A stretch of 64,000 nt of DNA, taken from positions 86,064,523-86,128,522 of the forward strand of contig JAMXBB010000007.1 of the NCBI GenBank assembly GCA_024138015.1, written 5' to 3'. Source of the stretch: Lumnitzera littorea. Lineage: Eukaryota > Streptophyta > Magnoliopsida > Myrtales > Combretaceae. Below the pieces are notes generated by a model. The model did not search any database, was not told the origin of the DNA, and saw nothing but the letters and a program-made list of their open reading frames with translations. This document shows, piece after piece, positions 50,948-63,880 of this stretch. How positions within the stretch are numbered: the first letter of the stretch is position 1; each line of letters opens with the position of its first letter. The translations under genes and the position numbers were made by a program.

Positions 50948-51261
50948 CTTACATCACTAAGGAATTGTTTTGGCTATCCCATCTTCTTCGAGATCTTAGA
51001 GTTCCTCTTACTTTTTCTTTTCCTCCTTAATGTGACAATAAGTTAACCATAGTTATTGCTAACAATCATTACTTATATGGAAGAACTAAACACATCAACA
51101 TTGATGTATACTTCATCCATAACCATGTTACTTCTAGCTTTTTTACTTTAGCACATGTTTCATCTCATGTCTAGCTTACAGACTTACTCACTAAGGACTT
51201 GAGTGAATGCCAACTGAAATTTCTTAGTTCTAAGTTAGCTCTTCAACCTAATCTAACTTGA
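50948..51261 (+). pseudogene. Ty1-copia 3' half, part 2: C-terminus of RNase H
   Basis: In frame with the codons before 42587, the trace reads YITKELFWLSHLLRDLRVPL, then GRTKHINIDVYFIHNHV, then LTDLLTKDLSECQLKF and ends SKLALQPNLT with a stop at 51259-51261. This is the copia RNase H end, including the RTKHIxID block. Confidence 0.88.
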
Positions 51262-51270
51262 AGGAGGGTA

Positions 51271-51620
51271 TGTGAAGAATATATTATATTATTATCTTCA
51301 TTTACTTTCCACGTGTATATTATTTGGATCAACCATAAGCTCATATCCTTTATTATGGGATTGGTTAATATAGTAGATTTATAGTTTAATTAGTTAAACT
51401 ATTGTGAACTAATATAAATACCATTGTGTTCATTAGTGAGTAGATTAATCAAAGTCATTTACATTGCCATCTTGTTTTGTAACCTACATGGATTGACATA
51501 AATCCCAATCTTTTCAGGGCTTTAGCAAAGTAAAGCTCTTTACAAATCCATACTTGCAATTATTTTTCAAGCTAATTCATCATTTGAGCTAAGAGTTTTC
51601 TTCCTATGGTTAATATTTCA
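51271..51620 (+). repeat. 3' LTR of the copia element
   Basis: Directly after the polypurine tract AAGGAGGGTA comes TGTGAAGAATATATT. An ATATAAATA TATA-like box lies at about 51413. The first suitable CA end is at 51619-51620. The right edge is estimated because no second LTR is in the window. Confidence 0.65.
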
Positions 51621-52690
51621 TCAATTAATACAAATCAAATTTGGTAACAAATTGACTTTTTTAAAAAAATCATAATTGGATAGTAAACTAAAAGATTGTT
51701 TTGATGCATTAAAAAGAATATTTTAGTAAATTAAAATTTTGGTGGAATGTAAGTCTAGTAATTTAGAATTTTGGAGTGGTCTTACCATTTTGATATTTTT
51801 CATGGAATGTCATCTATAATTTATCCTTTTTTCTTTTTACTTTTAGTTTTTGGAAAATATCATTCCTTTCTAACATTTTTAATAGACCTAATGACTATTC
51901 TAGGATTTACTTAGATATCATTTTTTTTAAATCTAATAAATTGATTCAATTTGAACACAAAACATGTCCCACAACGATCTAAGTCACAAATTTAGACTTT
52001 TAGACATGATTGACAAATGGTTGAGTTATAGGTTTCGTACAAAAGCTTATTTAAACTCAAATACAAGACATAACCTACTAAGATTGCCTATCTTACTCTT
52101 TGAGATTGCAAAACTAATCAATCCATACACATGAATTTGTATAAAATTGTGAAAGATGATAATAAATTGGATAGTTAAATGGTAAAATTCATTGCAAAGA
52201 TTGAAATTTTGCAAACATATACCATCAATTTTGGCAAAATACCACTTATGATATTATTCCAATTTTAGGGGGCATAAAAAAGCCCACTCATAATCAGATT
52301 TTCAGTTATTAGGCATCTTTAACTTAAAAATTCTATAATAGTATGTTATATTAATAAATGAATCATATTTAAGATTAATCCTTACATATCTTGACATTGC
52401 TTGAGGATAAAGAATTTATTTGCCAATTTATGTCTCTATGATAATGTGAATCGATGATAATAAAGGTCATGAAAAGAAGTCAGCATGAATAACTTCATTA
52501 ATTTAGAATGTTACCTAGATTGCATATTATCATGCAGTTGTAATAGTCAAGAGAATATATATATATATATCATATAACATTCATTAAAAACTTATTTCTA
52601 CAAATTTACAAAAATGGAGCATTCTTTTAGCTATTATTAATATGCTACTAGTTAGTAGTGAAGTTTAGCAATATTCATGTTGTATGAAAA
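51621..52690. other. AT-rich spacer between the copia LTR and the LINE
   Basis: I see no gene or repeat family here. A short AT dinucleotide run lies at about 52555-52571. Bases 52691-52701 are the left copy of the LINE target duplication. Confidence 0.55.
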
Positions 52691-53379
52691 GGTAAATAAT
52701 TGTCCTATCAATTTGAAAATACTCTCTAAACAACCCTTTGCAAGAAAACCTACAAATACTAGAAACTCTTTCCACATTCATTCCTCAGTTAGAAAGAAGT
52801 GACTAAAACCCATAGAAAATTTGGGAGTAAAAGTTTGTGCTAAAAAATCTAATTCTCTGGAAGATTCAACTCCCACAAACCACGAGAATCCTAAGCAAGA
52901 AGTTGCTATTGGTTCAAAAGGAAAGAAAAATTATTCAATTGGAGTTGCAACATAAGGAAACTTTAGAAAGCAATCATACAAGAAGCAGGATATCCTAAAT
53001 GCATATGCTACAATTCTTTAGTTTACAAGAAAATATTGAAGAAGATGAAGAGATTAATGCTATGCAAGAATTTACATTTATAAGTATATATGAGCACATG
53101 AAGAATAATGAGCAAATTCAAGAGAGGCTAGGTATGCATATTATTACTCAACCTCAAAAAATAAAGAAAAAGCTATTATGTAGTGGAAAAAATTCTTAAT
53201 AATTAAGCTTCATGGACAATCTTTGGGGAATAAGCTACTCTTAAGAAAATTACACTATTTATGGAAATTTGCATCTTATTTTACAATTATTGTAATGGGA
53301 GAAGGGTATTATACTATAACTTTTGAATCTAAATTGGATTTAAATAAAGTAATTTGAGATAGCCTATGATTTATCAATG

Positions 53380-54740
53380 AAAGTTTCTTAGCAATTAGGA
53401 GATGGGAACTAAATTTTAAGACTTCCCTAGCTACATATAACTCTGTGGCAGTATGGGTTAGAATTCCTTAACTTCCTTTAAAATGTTATGATGTGAAAAT
53501 CTTAAAAGCTTATGGGTGAATTAATTGGGCCTATGCTATGTTTGGATACTTATATAGTGAATGTAGAAAGAGGGTCTTTTGCAAGATTTCGTATTCAAGT
53601 TAATTTTAATGAACCTCTTGTTCACTCAATCATAATTGAAGGCATTCCTTACCATGTTTAATATGAAGGGATTAAAAAATTATGCATGAAATGCAGGTAT
53701 GTCGAGCACTTGAAATAACATTGTCCTAGAAAGCCAATAAAGAGAGGATACTAAGTGGACAAAATGAGGCAAGCAACACAAACCAAGTGGCAATAGAAAA
53801 TGAAATAGATACTGTAATAGAAGATCAAAAAGAAAAAGAAAATGCAATGTAGGTAAAGGATGGTTTTGGAGATTGGACAATTGTCTAAAGAAGAAAAATT
53901 GCTAAAAATAAAACAAACCAAGGTGCAAATATGCAGCACATGCAAAGTAATCATAACTTAAAGCCATCAAAAACATTAAGCACACCAAATACAAGATTAG
54001 TAGCAAAAAGAGGACAAGTGGCATATAACTAAGAAATCACCCAACAATGGGAAAGGAAAGTCAAAGACAAAAAACTTAGCAAGGAGATATCATGATCAAA
54101 ATAAATCAAATTAAGAGGTTTTTGATACAGCAAAGGAAAATACCAAAGAGATCTTACCTTTAAAGCAAGATCAGAACCAAAGAAAAGGAGTGACTTACAC
54201 AGAAAAAGGCTTATAAGCATAAAAAATTTAGTAAGAAAATTGAATCAAAATGGAAAGGAAAATGATACTTATCTTCATTATCAAACACTTGCATCAAGAT
54301 TCAAATATGCCTTGGGTAGACAAGAGCTATACAATTGTGCATCTAACACCCAATCATCAACTGGAGAAGATACTCATACACATGAAGCATGTGAAGATGT
54401 TGCAAAGGGAGTTGTTATCTCATCACTAGGTGTTAATAATCAAACCAAAAATAGCAGAAATGGATGGATCAATAACTTTGACAAGAGTAGGGAAAACCAT
54501 ATACAGAGGGAATACATAGTGAATATAGTAATGGTTACACCATTGGAGGAAGTTTATCTATTCAAATTAATGAAGAATGGGAAAAAAAACAATCAAAATG
54601 GTAGTGAGCAAGATATTTCGAACAACAAACTTGTTGATTTTAGAATATACTCTACTAGCAGCATACATATTGAAGAAAAATGTAACAATCCTATTGTTGT
54701 TCAAAAATGTGGAGAAGATACTAGCTTTAGTAGATATTGA
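53380..54740 (+). pseudogene. LINE ORF1: DUF4283-like and CCHC zinc knuckle
   Basis: VAVWVRIP then LPLKCYDVKIL near 53450-53500 matches the DUF4283-type RNA-binding region of plant LINE ORF1. The knuckle CMKCRYVEHLKxHC (C-x2-C-x4-H-x4-C) lies near 53683-53724, with one stop inside. The following 166-codon frame at 54240-54740 is probably the variable C-terminal part; it has no known motif. Confidence 0.75.
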
Positions 54741-54839
54741 GCAAACCTTAAGCAACTTCATTTTGGAAATTCAAGCACAAAAACAAACAAAATTATTTGC
54801 TATAATTCAATTAGAACTAGAGATGGAATATTAGCTCAT

Positions 54840-57563
54840 CCTTTTATGTCAAGACCAGTTCATAAGGAAACTAAACACTCAAAGCAAACAAGATGCAGTT
54901 CTTAATGCCTTTACAAGATACATGCCAAATATGGTTGCACTACTAGAAACCAAAATGTTGAAGTTTGTAGCCTATATCTTTCAATATATCTATCAATTGG
55001 ACTGTCATTCATGCATTAAAGCAAGGTTCTAGATATGCATGTGATTTAAAAAAAAAAACTACTCAAAAGATTTATGTCGAAGTCAAGGTTAGAAATTCTA
55101 ACATATTTTGGCTTTTTCTACTATCCATGCATCATCTAAATTAAATGAAAAACATGAACCTTGAGAAAAGTTAATTTTATATGCACAATAAGAAGGAGAT
55201 TCCCCTTGGTGCATTATAAGAAACTTCAATGATGTAACAAAAAGGAGTGAATGCTAGGGAAGAGGGTAGCATATCAATATGCATCTTGTATGAATACTTA
55301 TGGGCTCATTGATATGGGGTATATAGGACCCCCTTTTACTTGGTAAAATGAACAAAAACTATCTACTCTTATTCAAAGAAGGTTAGATAGAGGGTGGTGT
55401 AACTAAGCTTGGAGAGTTCTTTATCTTGAGCCCTAAATATATTGTTTGCCAAAATGGCTAAGTGATCATAATGCTTTGCTTCTAAAAATCCACCTAAGCA
55501 TAAATATAACAACTCATAGTAGACTATTTAGATTTTAACAAATGTGATTTATGGATATAACTTGTCTTCAACTAATTGAAGAAGTTTGATCAGCCTCAAA
55601 TAAGAATATTTTACGCACTATTACCTATCTTCCAATATACCTGAGGGAATGGAACAAAAAGGTGTTTGTTATCATAAGTTTTCAAAAAAAAAAAAAAAGG
55701 TTGGAAAGAAGATTAATAGAATAGAAAGAGCTATGAATATTAATCCAACCTCCTTTATGATTGCTCTTAAGAAAAAACTAAAGGAGGACTTAAGCATGAT
55801 AATTGAACAAGAGGAATGGTTATGGAAAATGAAGTTTAGGACAAAATGGATAAAAGATGGTGAAAGAAATACAACTTATTATCATGTGATGGTGCAAAAT
55901 AGGAGGACAAAGAACAAAATACTTGGTCTACAAAATGAATAGAGAGTCTAAGAATATGACTGTATAAAAATTTGTAACCTTTTTTAACATTATTATGGAA
56001 AACTATATACCACTACTAGATTATTGTGCTCAAGAATAAGCCCAATAGTTTAAGAATTGCAATATGGATTAATAGAGGGGTAGAAAACAAAGTTTATAAA
56101 AGAAATTAGTTATGAAGAAGTATATCAAACTCTTAAACAATTAAATTCATGGAAAGAACCTGGAAAGGATGGATTTCATGCTTTCTTCTACAACAAGTGT
56201 GGGAATTCTATGGGGGGAAAAAGCCAGTAAATTAATCATGAAATGTTTTAGTAAAGGTATTATTTTAGAAGATATGAATCAAACTATGATTTACAAGTTG
56301 ATGGCTAATGGACTAAGGCCATTTCTAGAAGACCTAATTCATCTTGCCCAAGCCAACTTTCTTAAAGGAAGGAAGTCAGCTGATAATATTATACTTATAA
56401 ATGAAACACTGCATAACTTCAATAAAAAACCTATGTACAAAGTTGGATGATTTTAAAAATAGAGTTAGAGAAAGCTTTTGATAACATTGAATGGGATTTT
56501 ACATATTGGGCGTTAAAAGGGTTGAATTTCCCTCACAAGTGGATTAAGCTAATCATATCTTGTATCACAAGGGTCACTACTGAAATACTATTAAATGGAT
56601 ATTCACAAGAACTCTTCATACCCTCTAAAGGCATAAGATATGGTAATCCACTTTCCTCTTACTTGTTTATATTAAGAGTGGAATTTTTTAGTAGAATGGT
56701 GGAGAAGAAAGTTCAAGAAGGGAAATGGAAAGCATTTGGAGTAAGAGGGAGTAACCTCAAAATCTCACATCTACTCTTTTTTGATTATGTCGTATTATTA
56801 GCAAAGGAAGATAAGGAAAACACTTTAACAATAACAAAAGGTTCTAGATGACTTCTCTAAATTATCAAGTTTAAAAATAAATATACAAAAGTCATCTATT
56901 TATTTCTCAAGAAATACAAAAGGTATGGTGAAGGATGAGATTGCAATCATTTTGTAGATGCAAAAAACAACCTCTTTTGGTAAATATTGAGAATTTCCAT
57001 TGCATGAATGATGAAAGCATACTACTGACCAACTCAATTTATTGATACAAAAAGCCCAAAAATAGAAAGAAAGTTTATCTAGATGGAAATCTAGGCAGTT
57101 AAGCATGTGTGAGATGGTGATACTACTAAAGTTAATCCTAGAATCTCTCCCCATACACTATATGTAGATAGCAAAAATCCCAGAGAAGTTACTCCATAAG
57201 TTAGTCAAAATTATCAAAGACTTCTTTTGGAATGGTGTAAACGTTACAAAGTGAACACATTAGCCAGCTTAGGGGAAAATTGCAAAACCAAAGGAACAAG
57301 GGGGGTTAGGTCTTATTGATCTTAGAAAGAGAAATATAGCTTATGCTATTAAAAGTTATAAGGAATTTAAGGTCAGGCATATCACTTAGGCTAGACTGAT
57401 AAAAGCAAAGCATAAAGAACTAAAAAAATCAAACCACATTCTAAAAATACTTGGAGCTTCACATTTTGTTAAGGAACTTCATTTTAGTCATAAATGGTGT
57501 ACTCAAAATAAGGTTACAGGCATAGAAAACGAATAAGCAACAAGTTTTTGGTAGGAAAAAAAT
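54840..57563 (+). pseudogene. LINE ORF2, part 1: endonuclease and reverse transcriptase
   Basis: The endonuclease trace includes MVALLETKML near 54930-54960, with the conserved Glu. The pre-RT segment WLWKMKFRTKWIKDGERNTT lies at about 55816-55880. Reverse transcriptase includes GRKSADNIILINETLH, ILKIELEKAFDNIEWDF, then PSKGIRYGNPLSSYLFIL. The catalytic box region reads LLFFDYVVLLAKED near 56770-56810, where family members have FADD; here the second Asp is Tyr. The trace ends at GIENEQ-like/ATSFW near 57550, where the solo LTR enters. Confidence 0.82.
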
Positions 57564-58472
57564 TGATAGGAATTAAGCTACTAGACTATTAACTCGAGCC
57601 TAAGCATGAAGACTTAAGGGACTAGCGAAACAAATTCTACTATTCCAACTAACTCTTGTCGAGCCTGAGCTAATCCTCATTGCCGACCAATTCTATATGC
57701 TGAGCCAAGTAACTTTTCATCTCTTAGTAGTCGATTGTTGACTTGAAGTATGTTATACTGACTGTTAAACCCCTTACACACCTATTTAGTCATGACCATG
57801 CTAACCTCTAGCTTGGCAATATTAGTGTCGAGAACCCCAACACACATCCATACCCATGTCTTGTCAAAAAGGACCCCTAAGTCTGTTCAGCACCTCTGCT
57901 CTGCAATCACCAACCTAACCGTATAATTTGTCTACTTCTACCAGAGAGTCACCCATCCATATAAAGTCATGTGTCCAAGCAATCATATGACAAAATCCTT
58001 CATGTAAGAGGGATTTTTTTTTCTTGATTTTCTCTTTATGCCCTTTTACATTCTTTATACATTACTTCTTTAGGAATTTACTCTTTTTAGTCATTTCCAT
58101 TTATAGTTGTTGCCCTAATTTTTTGGTATAAATACCCATTATAAAGGAAGCCACATCATCATACATCAAATATTTAATATACTTCCCATTTTGTAGGTTA
58201 AGTGTCCTTGCCTTCATCTCTTTACTCTTATCTTAATCCTTAAGCAAGGTTAAGTGGCGAGTAATCCCATTAGATTAGCTCGTGTGCCATATTGAGTTGA
58301 GTCGTGAGTCCATGAAGTTCCCTTGATGTATCATATCCTCAAAATCATTCATAGTTTTGTTTGTTCACTCTCATTGTTATTTGCCTAATTTCCCATCTTC
58401 GTTCTCAACTTTCTGCAAGCTTAGACCCATCCTGATATTGTCGCCCTTGTCAGCTTTCGGCATGGTGCATCA
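57564..58472 (+). mobile_element. Solo LTR (909 bp) inside LINE ORF2
   Basis: Ends TGATAGGAATTAAGC and GGTGCATCA form a TGAT...ATCA pair. AAAAT flanks both sides (57559-57563 and 58473-58477). A TATAAATA box lies at 58127-58134. No protein domain is inside. The LINE coding trace stops at the left edge and resumes just after the right edge. Confidence 0.82.
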
Positions 58473-59825
58473 AAAATGGGTGAGAAACTTTATAGTAAGG
58501 CAACTCATACAAGGTATAGTCCATAGTCAAGCATGGAATCTTATAGTAGCTGATTATTGGATAAATCCATATACTTAGAATGAAGAAAAATTAGGCTTTT
58601 CAATATCCAATTTGTTGTTAGAGAAAGCAGGGCCAATTATCCTTCATGATAAGAAGGATGAAAATGGGATAATGAGTAGCATGAGGGATGAGCCTAAACT
58701 TAGTTACATTTACCTACAATTAGATTTTGAATCGGAGCCAAAAAGTGTAAGATGGTCTTGGCTGTAGAAGTTTATGTTACCTCCTAAAGTAAAGTTATTG
58801 GTTTGGTGGATTTTAAATAACTTATTGCCTACAACTAACAACTTGAGAGAAAGACATAATAAAGAAAATACAAATTGTATAAGATGTGGTAAAAGGAAAG
58901 AGAATATAATGCATGCTTGTAATAAATGTAGAAGTATACAAAATCTGATAGAATTTTGGCAAGAAAAAGATATTCAAGATCTAGAAGTTAATGGGGATCT
59001 TCACAAATGGATCAATATTAACACTCATATAACCAAAAGACAATCAACATGGTCTAGACCTCTTAAAGCTTATGTGTTTAGCATTATACTTTGGTACCTA
59101 TGGTTTCTAATGAGCCCTATTCTAGCCAGAGCTAATAAGCACTGATATAAACATTATAGTTCGAAGGCTAAAGCATGAATACTAGGCTACACCCAAAAGA
59201 GAAAGTAATTTATGTAAGGTTGAGTGTTAAAACTTATCATAAACTCCTATAGAATCGAATTGGATTAAATTAAATACAAAAGCTACAGTAAATCATATTA
59301 TGAATCAAGCAGCAATTGGGGGATTAGGGGGTTTGAGGGGGGTATGGTCGGGGGTCTCAAGAACTCATGAAGGAAAGTGGATATTAGATTATTCTCACAA
59401 ACTAATGGGATTATGTATCGTTATGCTAAATTTTGGGCTATTTTTTAGGGAATTAGTTATTGCATTCAAAAAGGCTATCTAAATGTAGATATTGAATTAG
59501 ATTCATAAACATCAGTTAAATTCCTAACATTTGATATAGGAATACATGTAAACATAAACATATTGTTGCTTTATGCAAAGAAAAAATCTTGCAATTATGT
59601 CAGTGGAGGATCAAAGCCATACCTCGAGAGGTTAATATGATGGTTGATCAAATTGTAGGGCAAGCTTTGCACCATCACGATCCTCTTATTGTCTACTCAA
59701 AGTCCCTTCCTTTTTTGTGGGCTTTGCTATCCAAGGATGTACTAAGGTTTGGATCTATAAAGGAAGTTCAGAGGTTACTTATGGTTAGACCATCTAGGGT
59801 TTTGATTGAGCAATTCAATAGATAA
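58473..59825 (+). pseudogene. LINE ORF2, part 2: zinc-finger and RNase H regions
   Basis: After the solo LTR, WVRNFIVRQLI and AWNLIVADYWI fit the linker after reverse transcriptase. MLPPKVKLLVWWILNNLLPT, then NCIRCGKRKENIMHACNKC (58774-58930), is the zf-RVT region. The RNase H-like segment GVSRTHEGKWILDYSHKLMG lies near 59352-59410, and the domain's last helices near 59620-59800. Stops and frame changes interrupt it. Confidence 0.8.
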
Positions 59826-60183
59826 GGTCACTTAATGTGTTTTTCGATTTGATGTAAATATGTTTAATATAAGTATGTCTATTTTAATGTAATGAATGCC
59901 AATTAATTTATCAAAAAAAAAAAGGTAAATAACTTAAATTGGTGATAGAATTTAAATGGTTAAATTTAATTTGATTGAATATAAAAATTTTGCATTAATC
60001 CACCAAAGACTTAAACTCCTCCAATAAGTATTGGTATCAACTAAATATGTCCTAGTTTTAAGTGTAGTATTCTTTTGCATGAGTTAAAACCCATGTTAAC
60101 ACATATTGAAAACTATGCGCAATTTAAACTAGTTGTGAATTACTAAGAAGTAATAGCTCATCAATAATTTATATTAATATATA

Positions 60184-60328
60184 CCCTTAGAAAAATAAAG
60201 GTATAAAATAAAAACTGGTTAAATATTTAAGCCCATCACTTATTAATTAGCTAAACTCTAATATGCCTCTTACTTAACATTTAACCTCTTTTTATTTCAT
60301 ACCTTTATTTATTTATTTATTTTTTGGT
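60184..60328. repeat. Palindromic MITE-like repeat, copy B
   Basis: About 145 bases sharing CTTAGAAAAATAAAGGTATA at the left and AAGCCCATCACTTATTAATTAG in the middle with copy A (41881-42045). The right arm has an expanded TTTA tract (60303-60325). It abuts the truncated reverse transcriptase of the minus-strand copia fragment. Confidence 0.7.
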
Positions 60329-63300
60329 ATCACGCAAAACGATGCCAGTCTCAAGTATTTGATAGTAAATGCATTGTCAAGCTATTATTTAATGTCAACA
60401 ATAAACTATTCATCCAAACAAAAAATGAGTATATCATCTATGTACAATAAACTAGCTACAAAGCCATTCAATCCATGACATATAAAGAGAGAATAATTGT
60501 ATTTAAACTGATGGAAAACATGATAAATTAAAAGTTTTGATATTTTTAAGTTCCATTAGCGGGATGCGTGTTTAAGACCATATAGAGATCTCTTAATTCT
60601 AGACACTTGATTAGGAAATTCTTCATAATAACCTTCTATTGGATGCATATAAATTTTTTCATCAAGAAAATCACGTAGGAATACATTGTTAATATTAATT
60701 AGGTATAAGGGCCAATACAACTAGAGCAACAAAAAGTCTAACACTATGCAATTTTGCTACTGGAGAAAAAGTTTCATGATAATCTTCACCCTCTTTTTGT
60801 GTATATCCTTTTGCTAGCCCTACCTTATAATGTTTTATTATGCCATCAGTCCTATATTTCACTTTATACACCTAGTTACAACTTATTTCTTTCTTATCCT
60901 TAGGTAAGTAAGTCAATTCCCAAGTGTTATTATGCTTTAGTGCATCTACCTACTCATTTTCTTAAGCTACCACAAATAACTATATGGTTCTTTGATGGTT
61001 AACATATTTGCTAAAGAAGCAACATAGTCATGAGGAAATGGTGCAAAAATGTGTGTGTCAAATATGGATATGTGACTAGTAGCAATATAAGATTCATGAT
61101 TCATTGTATGTACATAATCATTTAGCCATTGAGGCAAAAGCTTTGTCTTGTTGATCTTCTCAAATTTTGTTTTGTTGTTTCTTGAGTTTGACTATTAGAA
61201 CTGATGTTATTAGGTTAAGAGGTGGAAAAACTTAGGCAAGATGCAAACAAATCAGAGATATTCAAAGAATTAGTAGGAGATGAAGTTACAATAGGGAACA
61301 CGCTATTTAGTAGAAGACTAAATAGGAGAGTGTGTAGACTCAAATAATACAGAATGTTTGGGAACGGACACGAAAGGACTAGAATGAATATGTGAGTCGT
61401 AATCCTTTCAAAAAGGTAACTATCCTTCATAGAATATGACATCTCTAAATACAATAATTTGCTTTATACTTAAATCAAAGACTTTGTAACCTTTTTGTCT
61501 ATGAGCATAGCCTAAGAAAATTCCTCTAGCACCCCTTTCTTCAAATTCAACAGTTGGTTTTGCTTGTTTACCAAAGTAACACAAACATCCCATTTAAGTG
61601 ATCATAGCTTAGTTCTACTACATACAGCATTTGATATGGAGTCTTCCATCCTAAACTTTCTATTAATATTTTATTTACCAAATAGGTTGCTATTAGCAAG
61701 CATTTTTCCTAAAACCACTTTGGCAAACTAGCATACATCTTTAAAGCTCTAGAGACATCCGATAGGTGTCTATGCTTCCTTTCTACTTTTCCATTTTTTT
61801 GTGGTGTATAAATCACACTTCTTTGATGTATGACTCTTAGGCTATGAAATGATTCCTTGCACATAGATGACAAAACTCACCAACATTTTCTATTCTTATA
61901 GTCTTTGGTACGATAGCAAATTGTTTATGAACATAACATAGAAATTAATGGATAAAATAGACTTGATGTTTCTACCTCATCAGATATGTCTAAGTAGATT
62001 TTGTATAATCATCTACTATGGTAAAAAAATATTTTGCATAAGAGATGGATTCTACACTATGCAAACCCCATACATCAATATGTACAAGTTGAAAAGCAAA
62101 GTTCGAATGATGAGTACTTATAGGAAAGGCATACATGTGAAATTTGACTTGGTGACATATATCACAAATGAAGTTTTTGAATTTCACATATCTACAAGAG
62201 CTTAAGTGTCTTAAAGTTGTGATTGAAGGATGGCCTAAACAAGCATGTAACAAATGAAAGCGTTTACTATTTACAACAGAATTGAAACTAGAAGATGACA
62301 AGCTATTTTTCAAAGTGAAACAAGCGAAAATAGAATCATTCTCTTCTTTGCCTTTTGAATGTAGTACATAGAATCCATATGAAGCAACAATTGTTGCAAT
62401 ACAAAGCTTACTACTTTAGTCTTAGAAGAAGCAAGAGGTTATATTAAAATTAGCAATCAAGTTTTAGTCCTTAAGAAGTTTATGAACAAACAGAAGATTG
62501 TGTATAAAATTGGGAATAAAAAGAACACCTTGAATGGTCAAATTCTCATTTATTTGAATAGAACCAACTTATTTTATAAACAAATATCTTTTGTTTAGCA
62601 ATTTTACAAATATTGGTTTTTTTAATTCATGAACATTTCAAAGAATGGTGAGATGGGGTAACATGGGATCACTAGCTCCTATGTCGACCACCCAAGAATT
62701 CACATCTTTATTTGAAGAGCCAAGAGTTAGGAATAAAGTAAACATACATGCAAACTCTACAACATTAAAAGTTGTTGTTTGTGTGTCTTGAGTTCTCATC
62801 AAGCGATACATTTCTTAATGAATGCTTTCAATCACGCCTTTATCAACAGTAGGTTTGTCAATGGTCCTTAAAACCTCATCTCTACCTGAAATAGGTGTCT
62901 TAATAACAAAACATATAATAGATGTTTTACACATAGAAGTAAACACTTTATTTCCATATCCTTTTCCCTTAAAAGTCTTTTTCCCTTTTATACCACTCAG
63001 GGTAACCTATAAGCTAGAAACAATTCTCTACACTATGACTATCTTTTATACAATACTTACAAAAGACTTTATTACTCTATCCCCACTACTACTTCTTATA
63101 ATCAAGATTTGCTTGACTATATCAAGCTTGTTTACTAAATATGTTGATGCATCCATATTAGTGGAAAAACTAAAAATCATCTCTTGTTGCTTCTTGGCTT
63201 GTTGCAGCAAATAAAAGGCTTTGTTCACTATTGGTAAGGGATCTATAGATAGGACGTGACTTCGTACATTCTCATACATATCATTAAGATTCATGAAGAA

Positions 63301-63880
63301 CTACACTAATTTAGTTCGTAACTCAAAATCTAAAATCCTTTTCTTTAAGGACACATGTACAATAAGCCAATCTTCCATATTCATAGCTTAGATAACAACT
63401 TATAACTTGTTATTCATCCAAAAGTTTCTTCATTTTACCATAATATACTCTAATTGACAAATTGTTCTACCTAAGACCACAATTTTTTTATTGAATATGA
63501 TATATAAGCAAAACACTAGTAATGCCATAACAATCATTTACTTCAGTCCATAATTCAAAAGTAGATTTAGTATATAAGAATCCTTAAGATAAGTGACTAC
63601 TTATTAAATTAAGTAACCAATAACATACCATAAAATCATACATCAACCATTTAGTGAAATCAAGTGAATTTTTTGACACTTTTGTTGGGTTTCCATCTAT
63701 AAACCCTGGCTTCAACTTAGCATCTAATGCCATCTCAATCGCTTTACTCAAAGCAAGATAGTTCAATCCATCAAAGATAATATTCCCTATACTCATTCCA
63801 AGACTATCGGAACCACTCAAGAATAATAGATCATCAACATATTGATCTATTGATCTACTCATTATGAATTTCAAATTCAA
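60329..63880 (-). pseudogene. Ty1-copia 5' half: gag, protease, integrase, N-terminal reverse transcriptase
   Basis: From high to low coordinates, gag contains LNYLALSKAIEMALDAKLKPG (63584-63880) and MYENVRSHVLSIDPLP (about 63220-63280). Integrase contains LLHACLGHPSITTLRHL and FICDICHQVKF (62130-62260), then SMDVWG-like VHIDVWG. The integrase end is RGIFLGYAHRQKGYKVFDL (about 61480-61540). Reverse transcriptase contains EKIYMHPIEGYYEEF and RIKRSLYGLKHASR (60550-60640), and the catalytic box LLYIDDILIF near 60420-60455, with both Asp residues kept. It ends after NAFTIKYLRLASF at the MITE-like repeat. Stops and frameshifts are frequent. The 5' LTR lies beyond the window. Confidence 0.85.

Larger units (their letters stand above)
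52702..59923 (+). mobile_element. Full-length L1-type LINE with target duplication and nested solo LTR
   Basis: GGTAAATAATT (52691-52701) precedes the element, and GGTAAATAACT (59924-59934) follows an 11-base poly-A. The length is 7222 bases, or about 6.3 kb without the 909-bp solo LTR. It holds a gag-like ORF1, and an ORF2 with endonuclease, reverse transcriptase, zinc-finger and RNase H regions in the plant L1 order. It is full of stops and therefore inactive. Confidence 0.88.
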
